A DNA stretch of 64,000 nucleotides from Sphingobacterium cellulitidis. Lineage in GTDB: Bacteria; Bacteroidota; Bacteroidia; Sphingobacteriales; Sphingobacteriaceae. The stretch covers positions 1-64,000 of the forward strand of contig NOUX01000007.1 in assembly GCA_002245855.1 (NCBI GenBank), given 5' to 3'. Both the position numbers and the translations under genes were made by a program. Below the pieces are notes generated by a model that saw nothing but the letters and a program-made list of their open reading frames with translations, had not been told where the DNA came from and did no database searches. Shown here one piece after another: positions 45,576 to 54,022 of this stretch. Within the stretch, counting starts at the first letter, position 1. Each line of letters opens with the position of its first letter.

Positions 45576-46139
45576 ATGAATTATCTAATAGTAGGTTTAG
45601 GGAATATCGGAAGAGAGTATGCTGACACAAGGCATAATATAGGTTTTATGGTGGCTGACGAATTGGCAAATCAAGCTGGAACTACTTGGTCGACATTAAA
45701 ACACGCCTATTACACCGAATATAAACAACGCGGACACAATGTTTTTGTGATTAAACCAACCACCTTTATGAACTTAAGTGGTAAAGCCGTTAACTATTGG
45801 ATGCAAGAGCTTAAAGTTCCAATCCAGAATGTATTGGTTATCGTGGATGACCTTGCGATTCCTTTTGGATCCTTACGCATCAAACCTAAGGGTTCTGCCG
45901 CTGGACACAATGGCCTAAAATCTATCGAAGGCTCTGTTGGTGGACAACATTATGCCCGCTTACGCTTTGGGATTGGCGACAACTACCCCAAAGGTAGACA
46001 AGTAGACTATGTATTAGGTCCATTTGATAAAGAGGAACAAAGAGAATTACCTGCTTTAATCGAGCACTCAGTAAAAATGGTAAATAGTTTCATCAACATC
46101 GGAATAGAACTAACGATGACAAACTTGAATACTAAGTAA
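45576..46139 (+). CDS. pth: Peptidyl-tRNA hydrolase
   Basis: It frees tRNA from peptidyl-tRNA dropped by ribosomes. The 187-residue protein has Asn10, catalytic His20 in TRHNIGF, KPTTFMNLSG, VIVDDLAIPFG and GSAAGHNGLKSIE, all typical of bacterial Pth. Its promoter abuts the start codon. Confidence 0.96.
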   Translation: MNYLIVGLGNIGREYADTRHNIGFMVADELANQAGTTWSTLKHAYYTEYKQRGHNVFVIKPTTFMNLSGKAVNYWMQELKVPIQNVLVIVDDLAIPFGSLRIKPKGSAAGHNGLKSIEGSVGGQHYARLRFGIGDNYPKGRQVDYVLGPFDKEEQRELPALIEHSVKMVNSFINIGIELTMTNLNTK

Positions 46140-46210
46140 TTTCAACACGATTTCTATTTAATATTTCCTTAATATTTTGTATATTATCGCAAATAACTTG
46201 CTATAAATAC

Positions 46211-46393
46211 ATGGATAGAATACGACCATTTATTACCATTCCAATCATTTTGATCTTCTTTATCTGGGGATCGACTCAAGCATTCCATTTATTGAGTGCT
46301 GCTTCTGACTGGGATGTATTTGTGGGTGTATGTTTGGCACTTCTTCTGATTGCCATCCTCTATAAATTCATTATTTATATCTTAAAAAAATAA
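46211..46393 (+). CDS. Small two-helix membrane protein
   Basis: The 60-residue protein has two hydrophobic helices (about 6-30 and 35-57) joined by a short SAASDWD turn, and a basic C-terminus. I do not recognise a family. It lies 18 bases before the SPFH gene, so it may be an accessory of that protein; the coding call rests on its hydrophobic pattern and position. Confidence 0.6.
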   Translation: MDRIRPFITIPIILIFFIWGSTQAFHLLSAASDWDVFVGVCLALLLIAILYKFIIYILKK

Positions 46394-46411
46394 ACCAACC
46401 AATATTAATGT

Positions 46412-47197
46412 ATGAAAAGAAATCTAATTGCTTTAGGAGCTACCCTATTTATTGCTTTATTAGTTTGGCTCATTTGCACTGAAAGAATCGACGCCGGCTA
46501 TGAAGGTATCAAAGTAAAACTTTATGGATCTGAAAAAGGAGTTCAGGATGTAAGCCTGGTAACTGGTAGGGTATGGTATAACCCTATTACCGAGTCGATC
46601 TATGAATTCCCAACTTATGTCCAAACGGTCAATTATGATAACTTCACAGTAAATGCAAAGGATGGTTCAGTTTTTACAGTAGACCCTACCCTATCTCTTC
46701 GAGTTTCAACAGGAAGTACACCTAAAATCTTTACTAAGTACCGTAGACCTGTAGATGAAATTTTGAACATGACCCTAGTAAACCATATCAAAGATGTATA
46801 CCGGATCGAATTCAATAAATATTCCACAGACTCCATCATCAGTAATCGCGAGAAATTTGAAAATGGTGTTCAGGATAAGATGGTTAAATTTCTGGAAGGT
46901 GAAGGATTCATCCTTGAACAATTGACCTCCGGAATTCAATACCCAGAGTCAATCACCCAAGCGATCAATGCTAAAAATGCAGCGATTCAGAAGGCTCAGC
47001 AAGCTGAAAACGAATTGAAGGTGGTAGAAGCTGATGCCAGAAAGATGATCGTGCAGGCGGAGGCTGAATCCAAAGCAAACCAATTGAGACAGCAAACCTT
47101 GTCACCATTGATTATTCAACAACAATTCATTGAGAAATGGGATGGATCAACTCCTCTTTACGGGAATAGTCCAGTCATCTTTAAGGAATTGAAATAA
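46412..47197 (+). CDS. SPFH/Band 7 (prohibitin-like) membrane protein
   Basis: The 261-residue protein has one N-terminal transmembrane helix (about 5-22) and a band-7 domain (about 28-180, including GYEGIKVKLYG and the FTVDPTLSLRVS strand). A coiled-coil-prone Ala/Glu-rich segment (about 185-225, AIQKAQQAENELKVVEADA) follows. SPFH proteins form large rings on the membrane and modulate proteases or lipid domains. It is followed by a terminator. Confidence 0.9.
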   Translation: MKRNLIALGATLFIALLVWLICTERIDAGYEGIKVKLYGSEKGVQDVSLVTGRVWYNPITESIYEFPTYVQTVNYDNFTVNAKDGSVFTVDPTLSLRVSTGSTPKIFTKYRRPVDEILNMTLVNHIKDVYRIEFNKYSTDSIISNREKFENGVQDKMVKFLEGEGFILEQLTSGIQYPESITQAINAKNAAIQKAQQAENELKVVEADARKMIVQAEAESKANQLRQQTLSPLIIQQQFIEKWDGSTPLYGNSPVIFKELK

Positions 47198-47204
47198 ATA
47201 ATAA

Positions 47205-47228
47205 AAAGGCAGCCCTCGGGTTGCCTTT
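47205..47228 (+). terminator. Terminator after SPFH gene
   Basis: The 11-bp stem AAAGGCAGCCC/GGGTTGCCTTT (one G-T pair) has a 2-base loop; the T run is short. Confidence 0.75.
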
Positions 47229-47287
47229 CTTGCCTGAATTGATTTAGTAAATAAATAATATTTAATAAAGATTTTTGTCCTGTTTAT

Positions 47288-49270
47288 TTATTGAGTTCTA
47301 ACAATAACAACTCCATGTTGAGCCCCTTTCTTTCCATACTCTGATTTCAATGCCTCTGAAGGAGGTAAATGCTGTAGAAATTTGATCTTTTTGACATCTA
47401 ATTTTTTCAAATCTTTATAGCTTGATTTTTTTCCATTGATTAGAAAGTAAGCTTTTTGAATGTTTTGACTTGTCAACAGTTTTTCCGTAGAATTAGAATC
47501 TGAAAAAGACCAGGTTCTATACTGTGACCTCATCGGAGGAACTCTTGTCGCTTTCTGGGCCTGGTCTGTTTGACCTTCATCCGTATTAGCTTGACCAGCG
47601 ACTGTTATTCGAGAAGGCTCTCCTTTTAAGATTATTCGAGCTGGCTCAGAGGCAGGCTCTCCTTTTAAGGTTATCCTTGCAGCTCCACTGACTGGTTTTC
47701 CCGCAACGACTACTGGCTCATTACCATTCTCCTTGGCAAATTCTTTCGTGATTATTTTAACGCTTGGTTTCTTAATACCGTTTGCATCCTTTATAATCTC
47801 TATGCTCTCCAGATCATTAGGATTTATCTCATTAAATCTCTCAAGAACAGACTCCTTACCATTAATAAAAAACTTGGTGCCTTCAGGAAATTCCTTCAAT
47901 GACATTTTTGAAAATGTTTTATTTGCTAATGAATCTGAGCTGATTCTTTTTCTAGTAACTATCCCACTCACTTTTCCCCTTAAATTATCACCTAGAAAAC
48001 CTTTCGTTGCCGCTTCTTTCTTGGTTGTGATGAGGATAACGCCGTTTTTTCCTTCTTCTCCATAAAGTGCAGTCGCTGATTCACCTTTCAGCACTTCCAT
48101 GGATTCGAAAAATATGGGGTTAAGAATTCCACTCTTGAAATTCTTAGGCAATTTCTCTCCATCCAAAACGTACAGAGGATTTTTATTGGTATCCAATGGA
48201 ACCACATTTACCATGGAGACTGATTTCCCTGGCCTTTTACTTCCATCTCCGGACACTCCAGGACTTACCATATCGAAATACTCCTTGGTATCGATTACCT
48301 CACCCGAATCTCTCTTGGTCGTATCATTTTGAAGCTCTATGCTGATCGCCTTTTTTATTTTTTGTTTAAGATCTGTTTCCTGAAGTTTGATTACCACATT
48401 TTCAATTTTTGCTTCTGCTTGGTTCACCGTAAAGGTTATACCAGCAATGATCAGGATCGGTAATAGGAAAACATATTTCCCAAGTTCCAATTTGGATGAC
48501 CGTTTTTTGTTCATCATCATAATGCGCTTTTTTAAAGTTTTAAAATTAAACTGATTGCTGATACCAACCGAAGCTCCTTGCTTGGTCACATGCAGCAACG
48601 AGTATTGATAACTTTGTCGGTCCACACCCTTATCTAGAACTTGTTGATCAGTCAAGAATTCTAGATTTTCACGTACGGCTTTGCGCATATACCATACGAA
48701 GGGATTATACCAACAACAAACCAATACTATTTCAAACAATAAAACATCGATACTGTGATGGCCTTTCACATGTACATATTCATGCTTGAAAATATCTTGT
48801 AGCTCCAAATCTTGGTGCTGTTCTTTGTGCACATAAATTTTATTGAAAAATGAAAATGGCGTAATCGGAAACACCACATTCCTAAAGAAATACTCACGCC
48901 ATTGAGAAGGCCTGGAGTACCAATGAATCCGAATCAAACTCCCCAATTGAATAGCTAGTTTCACGAATAGGACTATTACACCTATCCCAGTCAAATACAC
49001 CAATAAATCACTTAAACTGAAGACCTCCTCCTTCGGCTCAAACACCATCGGAAAATATTCCATAATAATGCCTTGGGGCAACTCAATCTTTTTGGCAAAC
49101 CAGGAATTAATATCCAAAAAAGGATAAATAAATGCATACAAGGTACCTAACATTAAATAGATCCTATTCAACCTATAAAAGGTCAAATTCTTAAGCAATA
49201 ACTGGTATCCTAGATACAATAACGCTAGTAATAAATTTATCTGGATGATATAGGTCAGTAGGCTTTCCAT
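47288..49270 (-). CDS. BlaR1-type M56 metallopeptidase with plug-like C-terminal repeats
   Basis: The 660-residue protein has four N-terminal transmembrane segments (about 4-26, 34-52, 90-112, 172-194). The M56 zinc site is HEYVH at residues 163-167, with a candidate third ligand in ENLEFLTD near 202-208. A transmembrane segment follows at about 266-283. The C-terminal periplasmic part carries three SusC/TonB-plug-like motifs, at about 366-418 (YVLDGE, MEVLKGESATALYG, GVILITTKK), 467-510 and 608-660 (GVVIVRTQ). The M56 domain should cleave the partner BlaI repressor on signal. The repeats may contact outer-membrane proteins, but that is inference. Confidence 0.88.
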   Translation of the reverse strand: MESLLTYIIQINLLLALLYLGYQLLLKNLTFYRLNRIYLMLGTLYAFIYPFLDINSWFAKKIELPQGIIMEYFPMVFEPKEEVFSLSDLLVYLTGIGVIVLFVKLAIQLGSLIRIHWYSRPSQWREYFFRNVVFPITPFSFFNKIYVHKEQHQDLELQDIFKHEYVHVKGHHSIDVLLFEIVLVCCWYNPFVWYMRKAVRENLEFLTDQQVLDKGVDRQSYQYSLLHVTKQGASVGISNQFNFKTLKKRIMMMNKKRSSKLELGKYVFLLPILIIAGITFTVNQAEAKIENVVIKLQETDLKQKIKKAISIELQNDTTKRDSGEVIDTKEYFDMVSPGVSGDGSKRPGKSVSMVNVVPLDTNKNPLYVLDGEKLPKNFKSGILNPIFFESMEVLKGESATALYGEEGKNGVILITTKKEAATKGFLGDNLRGKVSGIVTRKRISSDSLANKTFSKMSLKEFPEGTKFFINGKESVLERFNEINPNDLESIEIIKDANGIKKPSVKIITKEFAKENGNEPVVVAGKPVSGAARITLKGEPASEPARIILKGEPSRITVAGQANTDEGQTDQAQKATRVPPMRSQYRTWSFSDSNSTEKLLTSQNIQKAYFLINGKKSSYKDLKKLDVKKIKFLQHLPPSEALKSEYGKKGAQHGVVIVRTQ

Positions 49271-49274
49271 AACG

Positions 49275-49637
49275 TTAGGATTTATTATGCTTAATCATAT
49301 CCATGATTTCTTCTAACTCCTTCTGACTTAACTTCTCTTCTTTAACAAAAAAAGAAACCATTTCCTTATATGAGTTTTTGAAGTAATCTCCCACAAAAGA
49401 ATTCATAAAAGTCGCCTTATATTCCTCTTCCTTCAAGATTGGCTCGTACCGCTTAGCATTGGCATATTTAACAGCCTTTACATAACCCTTCTTCTCCAAA
49501 TTCCGAATGGTTGAAGCCAAGGTTGTATAAGGCATTTCTTTATCCTTTAGGTTATCCAATATTTCACGAATAAAACCACCATCCAATTGCCAAATTGACA
49601 ACATTGCTTCCTCTTCTTGTATCGTTAGTTTTTCCAT
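49275..49637 (-). CDS. BlaI/MecI/CopY family repressor
   Basis: The 120-residue protein has a winged helix (about 1-75, including PYTTLASTIRNLEKKGYVKA) and a C-terminal dimerisation/cleavage region. It represses its own operon, and cleavage by the M56 protein encoded 4 bases downstream would relieve this. A perfect palindrome TACGAAT-T-ATTCGTA just upstream is the likely operator. Confidence 0.92.
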   Translation of the reverse strand: MEKLTIQEEEAMLSIWQLDGGFIREILDNLKDKEMPYTTLASTIRNLEKKGYVKAVKYANAKRYEPILKEEEYKATFMNSFVGDYFKNSYKEMVSFFVKEEKLSQKELEEIMDMIKHNKS

Positions 49638-49640
49638 TGG

Positions 49641-49697
49641 TCTACGTATTTATCACTAAATTACGAATTATTCGTAGATACAAAAACATTTTAACAT
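49641..49697 (-). promoter_or_regulatory. blaI-type promoter and operator
   Basis: On the minus strand a TTG is followed after 17 bases by TAATTTAG (near-consensus -7). The palindrome TACGAAT-T-ATTCGTA (49662-49676) overlaps the spacer and the first bases of the -7 box. A flanking TCTACG (49641-49646) also pairs with CGTAGA. This layout suits repression by a BlaI dimer. Confidence 0.6.
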
Positions 49698-49893
49698 ATT
49701 TTATCAATTTGGACTACTGAATATGAAGACTTTAAAAGATAATTATATCCCAAATATGATTATTAGGTAATGGAGAACAAAGATTTGGCTCGAATCGACA
49801 AGTAATCTAATTAATACACTTAAATTGTCTTAAAATGACTATTTTGTGTCATAATTATTCATATTATACATCTGAAAATAGAAATCAATTTTA

Positions 49894-49901
49894 TACATTT
49901 G
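49894..49901 (+). promoter_or_regulatory. gltA -7 box
   Basis: TACATTTG lies 49 bases before the gltA ATG; the -33 match is poor. Confidence 0.5.
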
Positions 49902-49950
49902 TAAGAATACGATAAAAGTATAAAACACAAATAATACAAGAAATTTGATT

Positions 49951-51240
49951 ATGTCTGAAACTGCATCTATTAACTTAAATGGGTCTACATTTGAGATGCC
50001 TGTTATAACAGGAACTGAGAACGAGAAGGCCCTAGATATTTCAAAATTAAGAGATTCAACTGGATACATTACCCTAGATCCAGGATTCAAAAACACAGGT
50101 TCTACAAAAAGTGCCATCACATTCTTAGATGGTGAAAAAGGTATCCTTCAATATAGAGGATATGCGATTGAAGATTTAGCAGAAAAATCAACTTTCCTTG
50201 AAGTAGCTTATCTATTAATTTACGGAGAACTACCTACAAAAGACGTATTAGAAAAATTCCGTTCCGATATCAGAGCGCAAATGATGATCCACGAGGACAT
50301 GAAAAACTTCTTCGCAGGTTTTCCTTCCAAGTCGCATCCAATGGGTCAATTGTCTTGTTTAGTAGGTGCTTTGTCATCTTTCTATCCAGAATCCTTAAAC
50401 CCAAATCAAACTGAAGAGGAAGAAAATAAAACCATCATCAATTTATTGGCGAAAATGCCAACGATTGTATCATGGATTCAAAAGAAATCATTAGGTCATC
50501 CAGTAGTATATCCTAAAAATAACTACGGATATATCGAGAACTTCTTGAACATGATCTTTGGTGAAGTTAATCAGGATAAAACCTTCGATCCATTGGTAAT
50601 TGATGCGATGCATAAATTATTAATCTTACATGCTGACCACGAACAAAACTGTTCTACTTCAACGGTAAGAATGGTAGGTTCTTCAAATGCAAACATGTAT
50701 GCTTCTATCTCTGCTGGTATCAATGCCCTTTGGGGTCCATTGCACGGTGGTGCTAACCAAGCAGTGATTGAAATGCTAGAAGCGATCAAAGAAGATGGTG
50801 GTGATGCTGATAAATACCTTGCAAAAGCTAAAGATAAAAACGATCCTTTCCGTTTAATGGGATTTGGTCACCGTGTTTACAAAAACTTCGACCCTCGTGC
50901 TAAAATCATTAAAAAAGCATGTGACGATGTCTTAGAAAAATTAGGTGTTCAAGACCCAGTATTGGATATCGCTAAGCGCCTTGAAGAAGCTGCACTTAAC
51001 GATCAGTACTTCATCGACCGTAAATTATATCCAAACGTTGACTTCTATTCTGGTATTATCTACCGTGCGTTAGGTTTCAACTCCGATATGTTTACTGTAT
51101 TGTTTGCTTTAGGTCGTTTACCAGGATGGATTGCGCAATGGAAAGAAATGCGTGACAACAAAGAGCCTATTGGCCGTCCTAGACAAGTATACATCGGCGA
51201 AACACTTCGTCCATATGTAGAAATTTCAAATAGAAAATAA
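49951..51240 (+). CDS. gltA: Citrate synthase
   Basis: It condenses oxaloacetate with acetyl-CoA to citrate at the entry of the TCA cycle. The 429-residue protein has the motifs LHADHEQNCSTSTVRMVGS (catalytic His), GPLHGGANQAVIEML, MGFGHRVYKNFDPRA (second His) and the Asp-containing VDFYSGIIYRALG. I start at the ATG; a TTG two codons upstream is less likely. Strong codon adaptation fits a core metabolic gene. Confidence 0.97.
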   Translation: MSETASINLNGSTFEMPVITGTENEKALDISKLRDSTGYITLDPGFKNTGSTKSAITFLDGEKGILQYRGYAIEDLAEKSTFLEVAYLLIYGELPTKDVLEKFRSDIRAQMMIHEDMKNFFAGFPSKSHPMGQLSCLVGALSSFYPESLNPNQTEEEENKTIINLLAKMPTIVSWIQKKSLGHPVVYPKNNYGYIENFLNMIFGEVNQDKTFDPLVIDAMHKLLILHADHEQNCSTSTVRMVGSSNANMYASISAGINALWGPLHGGANQAVIEMLEAIKEDGGDADKYLAKAKDKNDPFRLMGFGHRVYKNFDPRAKIIKKACDDVLEKLGVQDPVLDIAKRLEEAALNDQYFIDRKLYPNVDFYSGIIYRALGFNSDMFTVLFALGRLPGWIAQWKEMRDNKEPIGRPRQVYIGETLRPYVEISNRK

Positions 51241-51257
51241 GTTATTCCAAATAATTG

Positions 51258-51294
51258 AAAAGTCCCGATTAGTAAACTAGTCGGGACTTTTTTT
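51258..51294 (+). terminator. Terminator after gltA
   Basis: The 11-bp stem AAAAGTCCCGA/TCGGGACTTTT (extendable inside by TTAGT/ACTAG) is followed by T residues. Confidence 0.9.
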
Positions 51295-51344
51295 ATTTCG
51301 TTACTCTTTATTTCTATTAAACCCTCCCATGGAAACTGTACAAA

Positions 51345-51371
51345 TAAAAAAGGCTCCTTTATGGGGAGCCT
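51345..51371 (-). terminator. Terminator after small T9SS protein gene
   Basis: The stem AGGCTCC/GGAGCCT with a 7-base loop is followed by T6 on the minus strand. Confidence 0.75.
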
Positions 51372-51394
51372 AAAATATTCTTATATAAATCTAA

Positions 51395-51838
51395 TTATTG
51401 TTTGATCGAAATACGTTTTACAATGGTATCAGAACCACCAGACACTCTAACAAAATAAAATCCTTGTGATAATTTCTGTTGCGTATCAAAACTCAAGTTT
51501 TGCATGCCGGAGTCTAAATTTCCATTGTGTAAACTCAAAACCTCATTCCCTAAGGCATCCATTACCTTAATCGTAATATTACTTCCTTTCGCAAGTTTGA
51601 AATTTACAGAAATTTGTTCTGAGATAGGATTGTAGAAAACTTTCACGTTGTTGATCAGTTTATCGTTGTCTTCTTCTTTCAATTTTAATTTATCAAAAGC
51701 AGAAATTTCAGATACGGAACTGTTGTGTGAAGATAGAGAAACATTCGAATTAGAAGCCTGTGCGATGCCTCCCATCCCTATTAAAAGGCATAGTGAGCAG
51801 ATAGCAAGGTGTGATATTTTTCTAAATTCTAATTTCAT
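51395..51838 (-). CDS. Small exported protein with T9SS type A sorting domain
   Basis: The 147-residue protein has a signal peptide ending near GIAQA, a Ser-rich spacer of about 35 residues, and then a type IX secretion C-terminal domain (about 62-147). This domain has VKVFYNPISEQISVNF, ITIKVMDALGNEVLSL, GMQNLSFDTQ and QGFYFVRVSGG, ending in KRISIKQ. Type A CTDs direct cargo through the T9SS and are normally cut and replaced by A-LPS. The cargo part here is so short that the protein is nearly all sorting signal. A -7 box TACTTTTG lies on the minus strand at 51909-51916. Confidence 0.88.
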   Translation of the reverse strand: MKLEFRKISHLAICSLCLLIGMGGIAQASNSNVSLSSHNSSVSEISAFDKLKLKEEDNDKLINNVKVFYNPISEQISVNFKLAKGSNITIKVMDALGNEVLSLHNGNLDSGMQNLSFDTQQKLSQGFYFVRVSGGSDTIVKRISIKQ

Positions 51839-51994
51839 GTTTCAGTTAGATATTCGAATAAGGCTATGGTTTAATCAAATGTAAACATTTATTCGATAAT
51901 TCCTAATACAAAAGTAATTAATTTTGAGATTTTTCTGGGGATTTTTTAAAGCCTTTAACAATTTTTAACAAGAAAATACGTTGTCGCTTTAAAA

Positions 51995-52005
51995 GTTGTA
52001 ATTTC
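51995..52005 (+). promoter_or_regulatory. kup -7-like element
   Basis: TAATTTCG followed by C, one base off consensus, lies about 40 bases before the kup ATG. Confidence 0.35.
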
Positions 52006-52044
52006 GCACCAAATTAAGACAATATATCTAATATAAATAATTAT

Positions 52045-53985
52045 ATGTCAGGAGACCATAAGCAAAACCTGCAGCGCCTAAGCTGGACAGGTTTATTAAT
52101 CAGTCTAGGTATCATTTTCGGTGATATCGGTACATCTCCCCTCTACGTTTTCAAAGCAATTTTTAACAAAGGTGAAATCCAAGAAATCATGATCTATGGT
52201 GGTCTTTCTTGTATTTTCTGGACCCTAACCCTGCAAACTACGGTTAAGTATGTAATCATTACCTTAAACGCAGACAACAAAGGTGAAGGTGGTATTTTAT
52301 CCCTTTATTCCTTAGTCCGCAAAAGAGCCAAGTGGCTGATTATCCCCGCAATTATTGGGGGTAGTACCCTATTGGCCGATGGTATGATAACCCCTGCAAT
52401 TACAATTTCATCTGCCGTGGAAGGTTTGGCCATCAAAATGCCTGGATTCCCAACAATTCCCGTTGTGGTATTGATTATTTCATTGCTCTTTGTAATCCAA
52501 CGATTCGGAACCAATATTGTAGGCCGTGTATTCGGTCCTTTGATGTTTATCTGGTTCACCACCATTGGGGTATTAGGATTTTCCTATCTGGATCACTCTC
52601 CTGAAATCTGGAAAGCATTAAACCCTTATTACGCCTACGAACTATTGGCAACTTACCCTAATGCCTGGTTTATTATCGGTGCCATATTTCTATGTACAAC
52701 GGGGGCTGAAGCCTTATATTCTGACATGGGACACTGTGGAAAATCCAATATCCGCATTAGCTGGATTTATGTGAAACTCATGTTGATTTTCAACTATTTT
52801 GGCCAAGGCGCTTGGTTATTGGAACATGTTGGAACCCAAATGGGTGAAATAAACCCTTTCTACGCCATCATGCCAGATTGGTTTATTATCTGGGGGGTAA
52901 CCATAGCTACAATCGCAGCCGTTATTGCCAGCCAGGCAATGATCTCTGGATCATTTACGCTGATCGCTGAAGCTGTACGATTGAATATCTGGCCAAAGGT
53001 TGCCATTCGTTATCCAAGTGACCATAAAGGACAAATCTATGTCCCTTCGGTAAACTTGATCCTATATCTGGGCTGTATGTTGATTATTCTAATCTTTAGA
53101 GAATCCAGCAATATGGAAGCAGCCTATGGACTGGCGATCAACCTGACCTTTATCATGACCACCATCTTAATGACGGTCTTTATGATTCGGAAACGAATCA
53201 ACCCGATATTGGTCGGCTTATTCGCTGTCGTTTATACTATTATTGAAATTGCATTCTTAGTCGGAAATATCAGTAAAATAGCGCATGGCGGTTGGTTGAC
53301 CCTATTTCTTGCCTTAACCTTGTTCATCGTCATGTACAGTTGGTTTGGTGCTCGTAAAATCAAGAATAGGTTCGTCAAATTTGTTCATATCAAAGACTAC
53401 TACCCTATCCTATCTGAACTGAGTGAAGATAAAACGGTCCCTCAATTCTCCTCACACTTGGTGTATTTAACCAGCGCCAATAACTTGACGGAGGTGGAAG
53501 CAAAGATTACCTACTCCATCATCAACAAAAAGCCCAAACGGGCCGATGTGTACTGGTTAGTCCACGTTGATGTTATGGACAACCCGCATACACGAGAATA
53601 CAAGGTAACTCAGCTTATCCCGGGTAAATTGATTCGTATTGATTTCCACTTAGGATTCCGTGAAGAACAAAAAATCAGCTTACTCTTCCGTAAGGTGGTT
53701 GAAGACATGGTCAACAAAGGTGAAATCGATATTACCAGCAACTACGACACCCTGAAAAAATACAATATCCCAGGTGACTTCAACTTCGTAGTCCTAGAAA
53801 AAGTAATCTCAAAAACTCACTTCTTGAAGTGGAATGAAAAGATTATTCTGGAAATCTATAAGATCCTTAAGAAGTTTAGCCTTTCTGAAGAAAAAGGCTT
53901 TGGCCTGGATAGTAGTTTCGTAACATTGGAACGAGTACCACTAACAATACCGAATACCGAAGAAGTTAAACTAACAAGACTATAA
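52045..53985 (+). CDS. kup: Kup potassium uptake protein
   Basis: The 646-residue protein is a K+:H+ symporter of the KUP family. It has about twelve transmembrane helices in the first 430 residues and a cytosolic C-terminal domain of about 200 residues. The signature FGDIGTSPLYVFK near residue 24 and the TTGAEALYSDMGHCG segment near 225 are conserved. Its stop codon is the left end of a 40-bp palindromic terminator shared with the convergent permease gene. Confidence 0.95.
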   Translation: MSGDHKQNLQRLSWTGLLISLGIIFGDIGTSPLYVFKAIFNKGEIQEIMIYGGLSCIFWTLTLQTTVKYVIITLNADNKGEGGILSLYSLVRKRAKWLIIPAIIGGSTLLADGMITPAITISSAVEGLAIKMPGFPTIPVVVLIISLLFVIQRFGTNIVGRVFGPLMFIWFTTIGVLGFSYLDHSPEIWKALNPYYAYELLATYPNAWFIIGAIFLCTTGAEALYSDMGHCGKSNIRISWIYVKLMLIFNYFGQGAWLLEHVGTQMGEINPFYAIMPDWFIIWGVTIATIAAVIASQAMISGSFTLIAEAVRLNIWPKVAIRYPSDHKGQIYVPSVNLILYLGCMLIILIFRESSNMEAAYGLAINLTFIMTTILMTVFMIRKRINPILVGLFAVVYTIIEIAFLVGNISKIAHGGWLTLFLALTLFIVMYSWFGARKIKNRFVKFVHIKDYYPILSELSEDKTVPQFSSHLVYLTSANNLTEVEAKITYSIINKKPKRADVYWLVHVDVMDNPHTREYKVTQLIPGKLIRIDFHLGFREEQKISLLFRKVVEDMVNKGEIDITSNYDTLKKYNIPGDFNFVVLEKVISKTHFLKWNEKIILEIYKILKKFSLSEEKGFGLDSSFVTLERVPLTIPNTEEVKLTRL

Positions 53986-54022
53986 CAAAAAAGAGGCTGC
54001 AATTGCAGCCTCTTTTTTGTTA
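53983..54022. terminator. Perfect 40-bp palindromic bidirectional terminator
   Basis: The sequence reads identically on both strands over 40 bases. Half-site order from the outside is TAAC, six A, GAGGCTGCAA. The outermost TAA is the kup stop codon and the outermost TTA is the complement of the permease stop codon. Confidence 0.92.
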
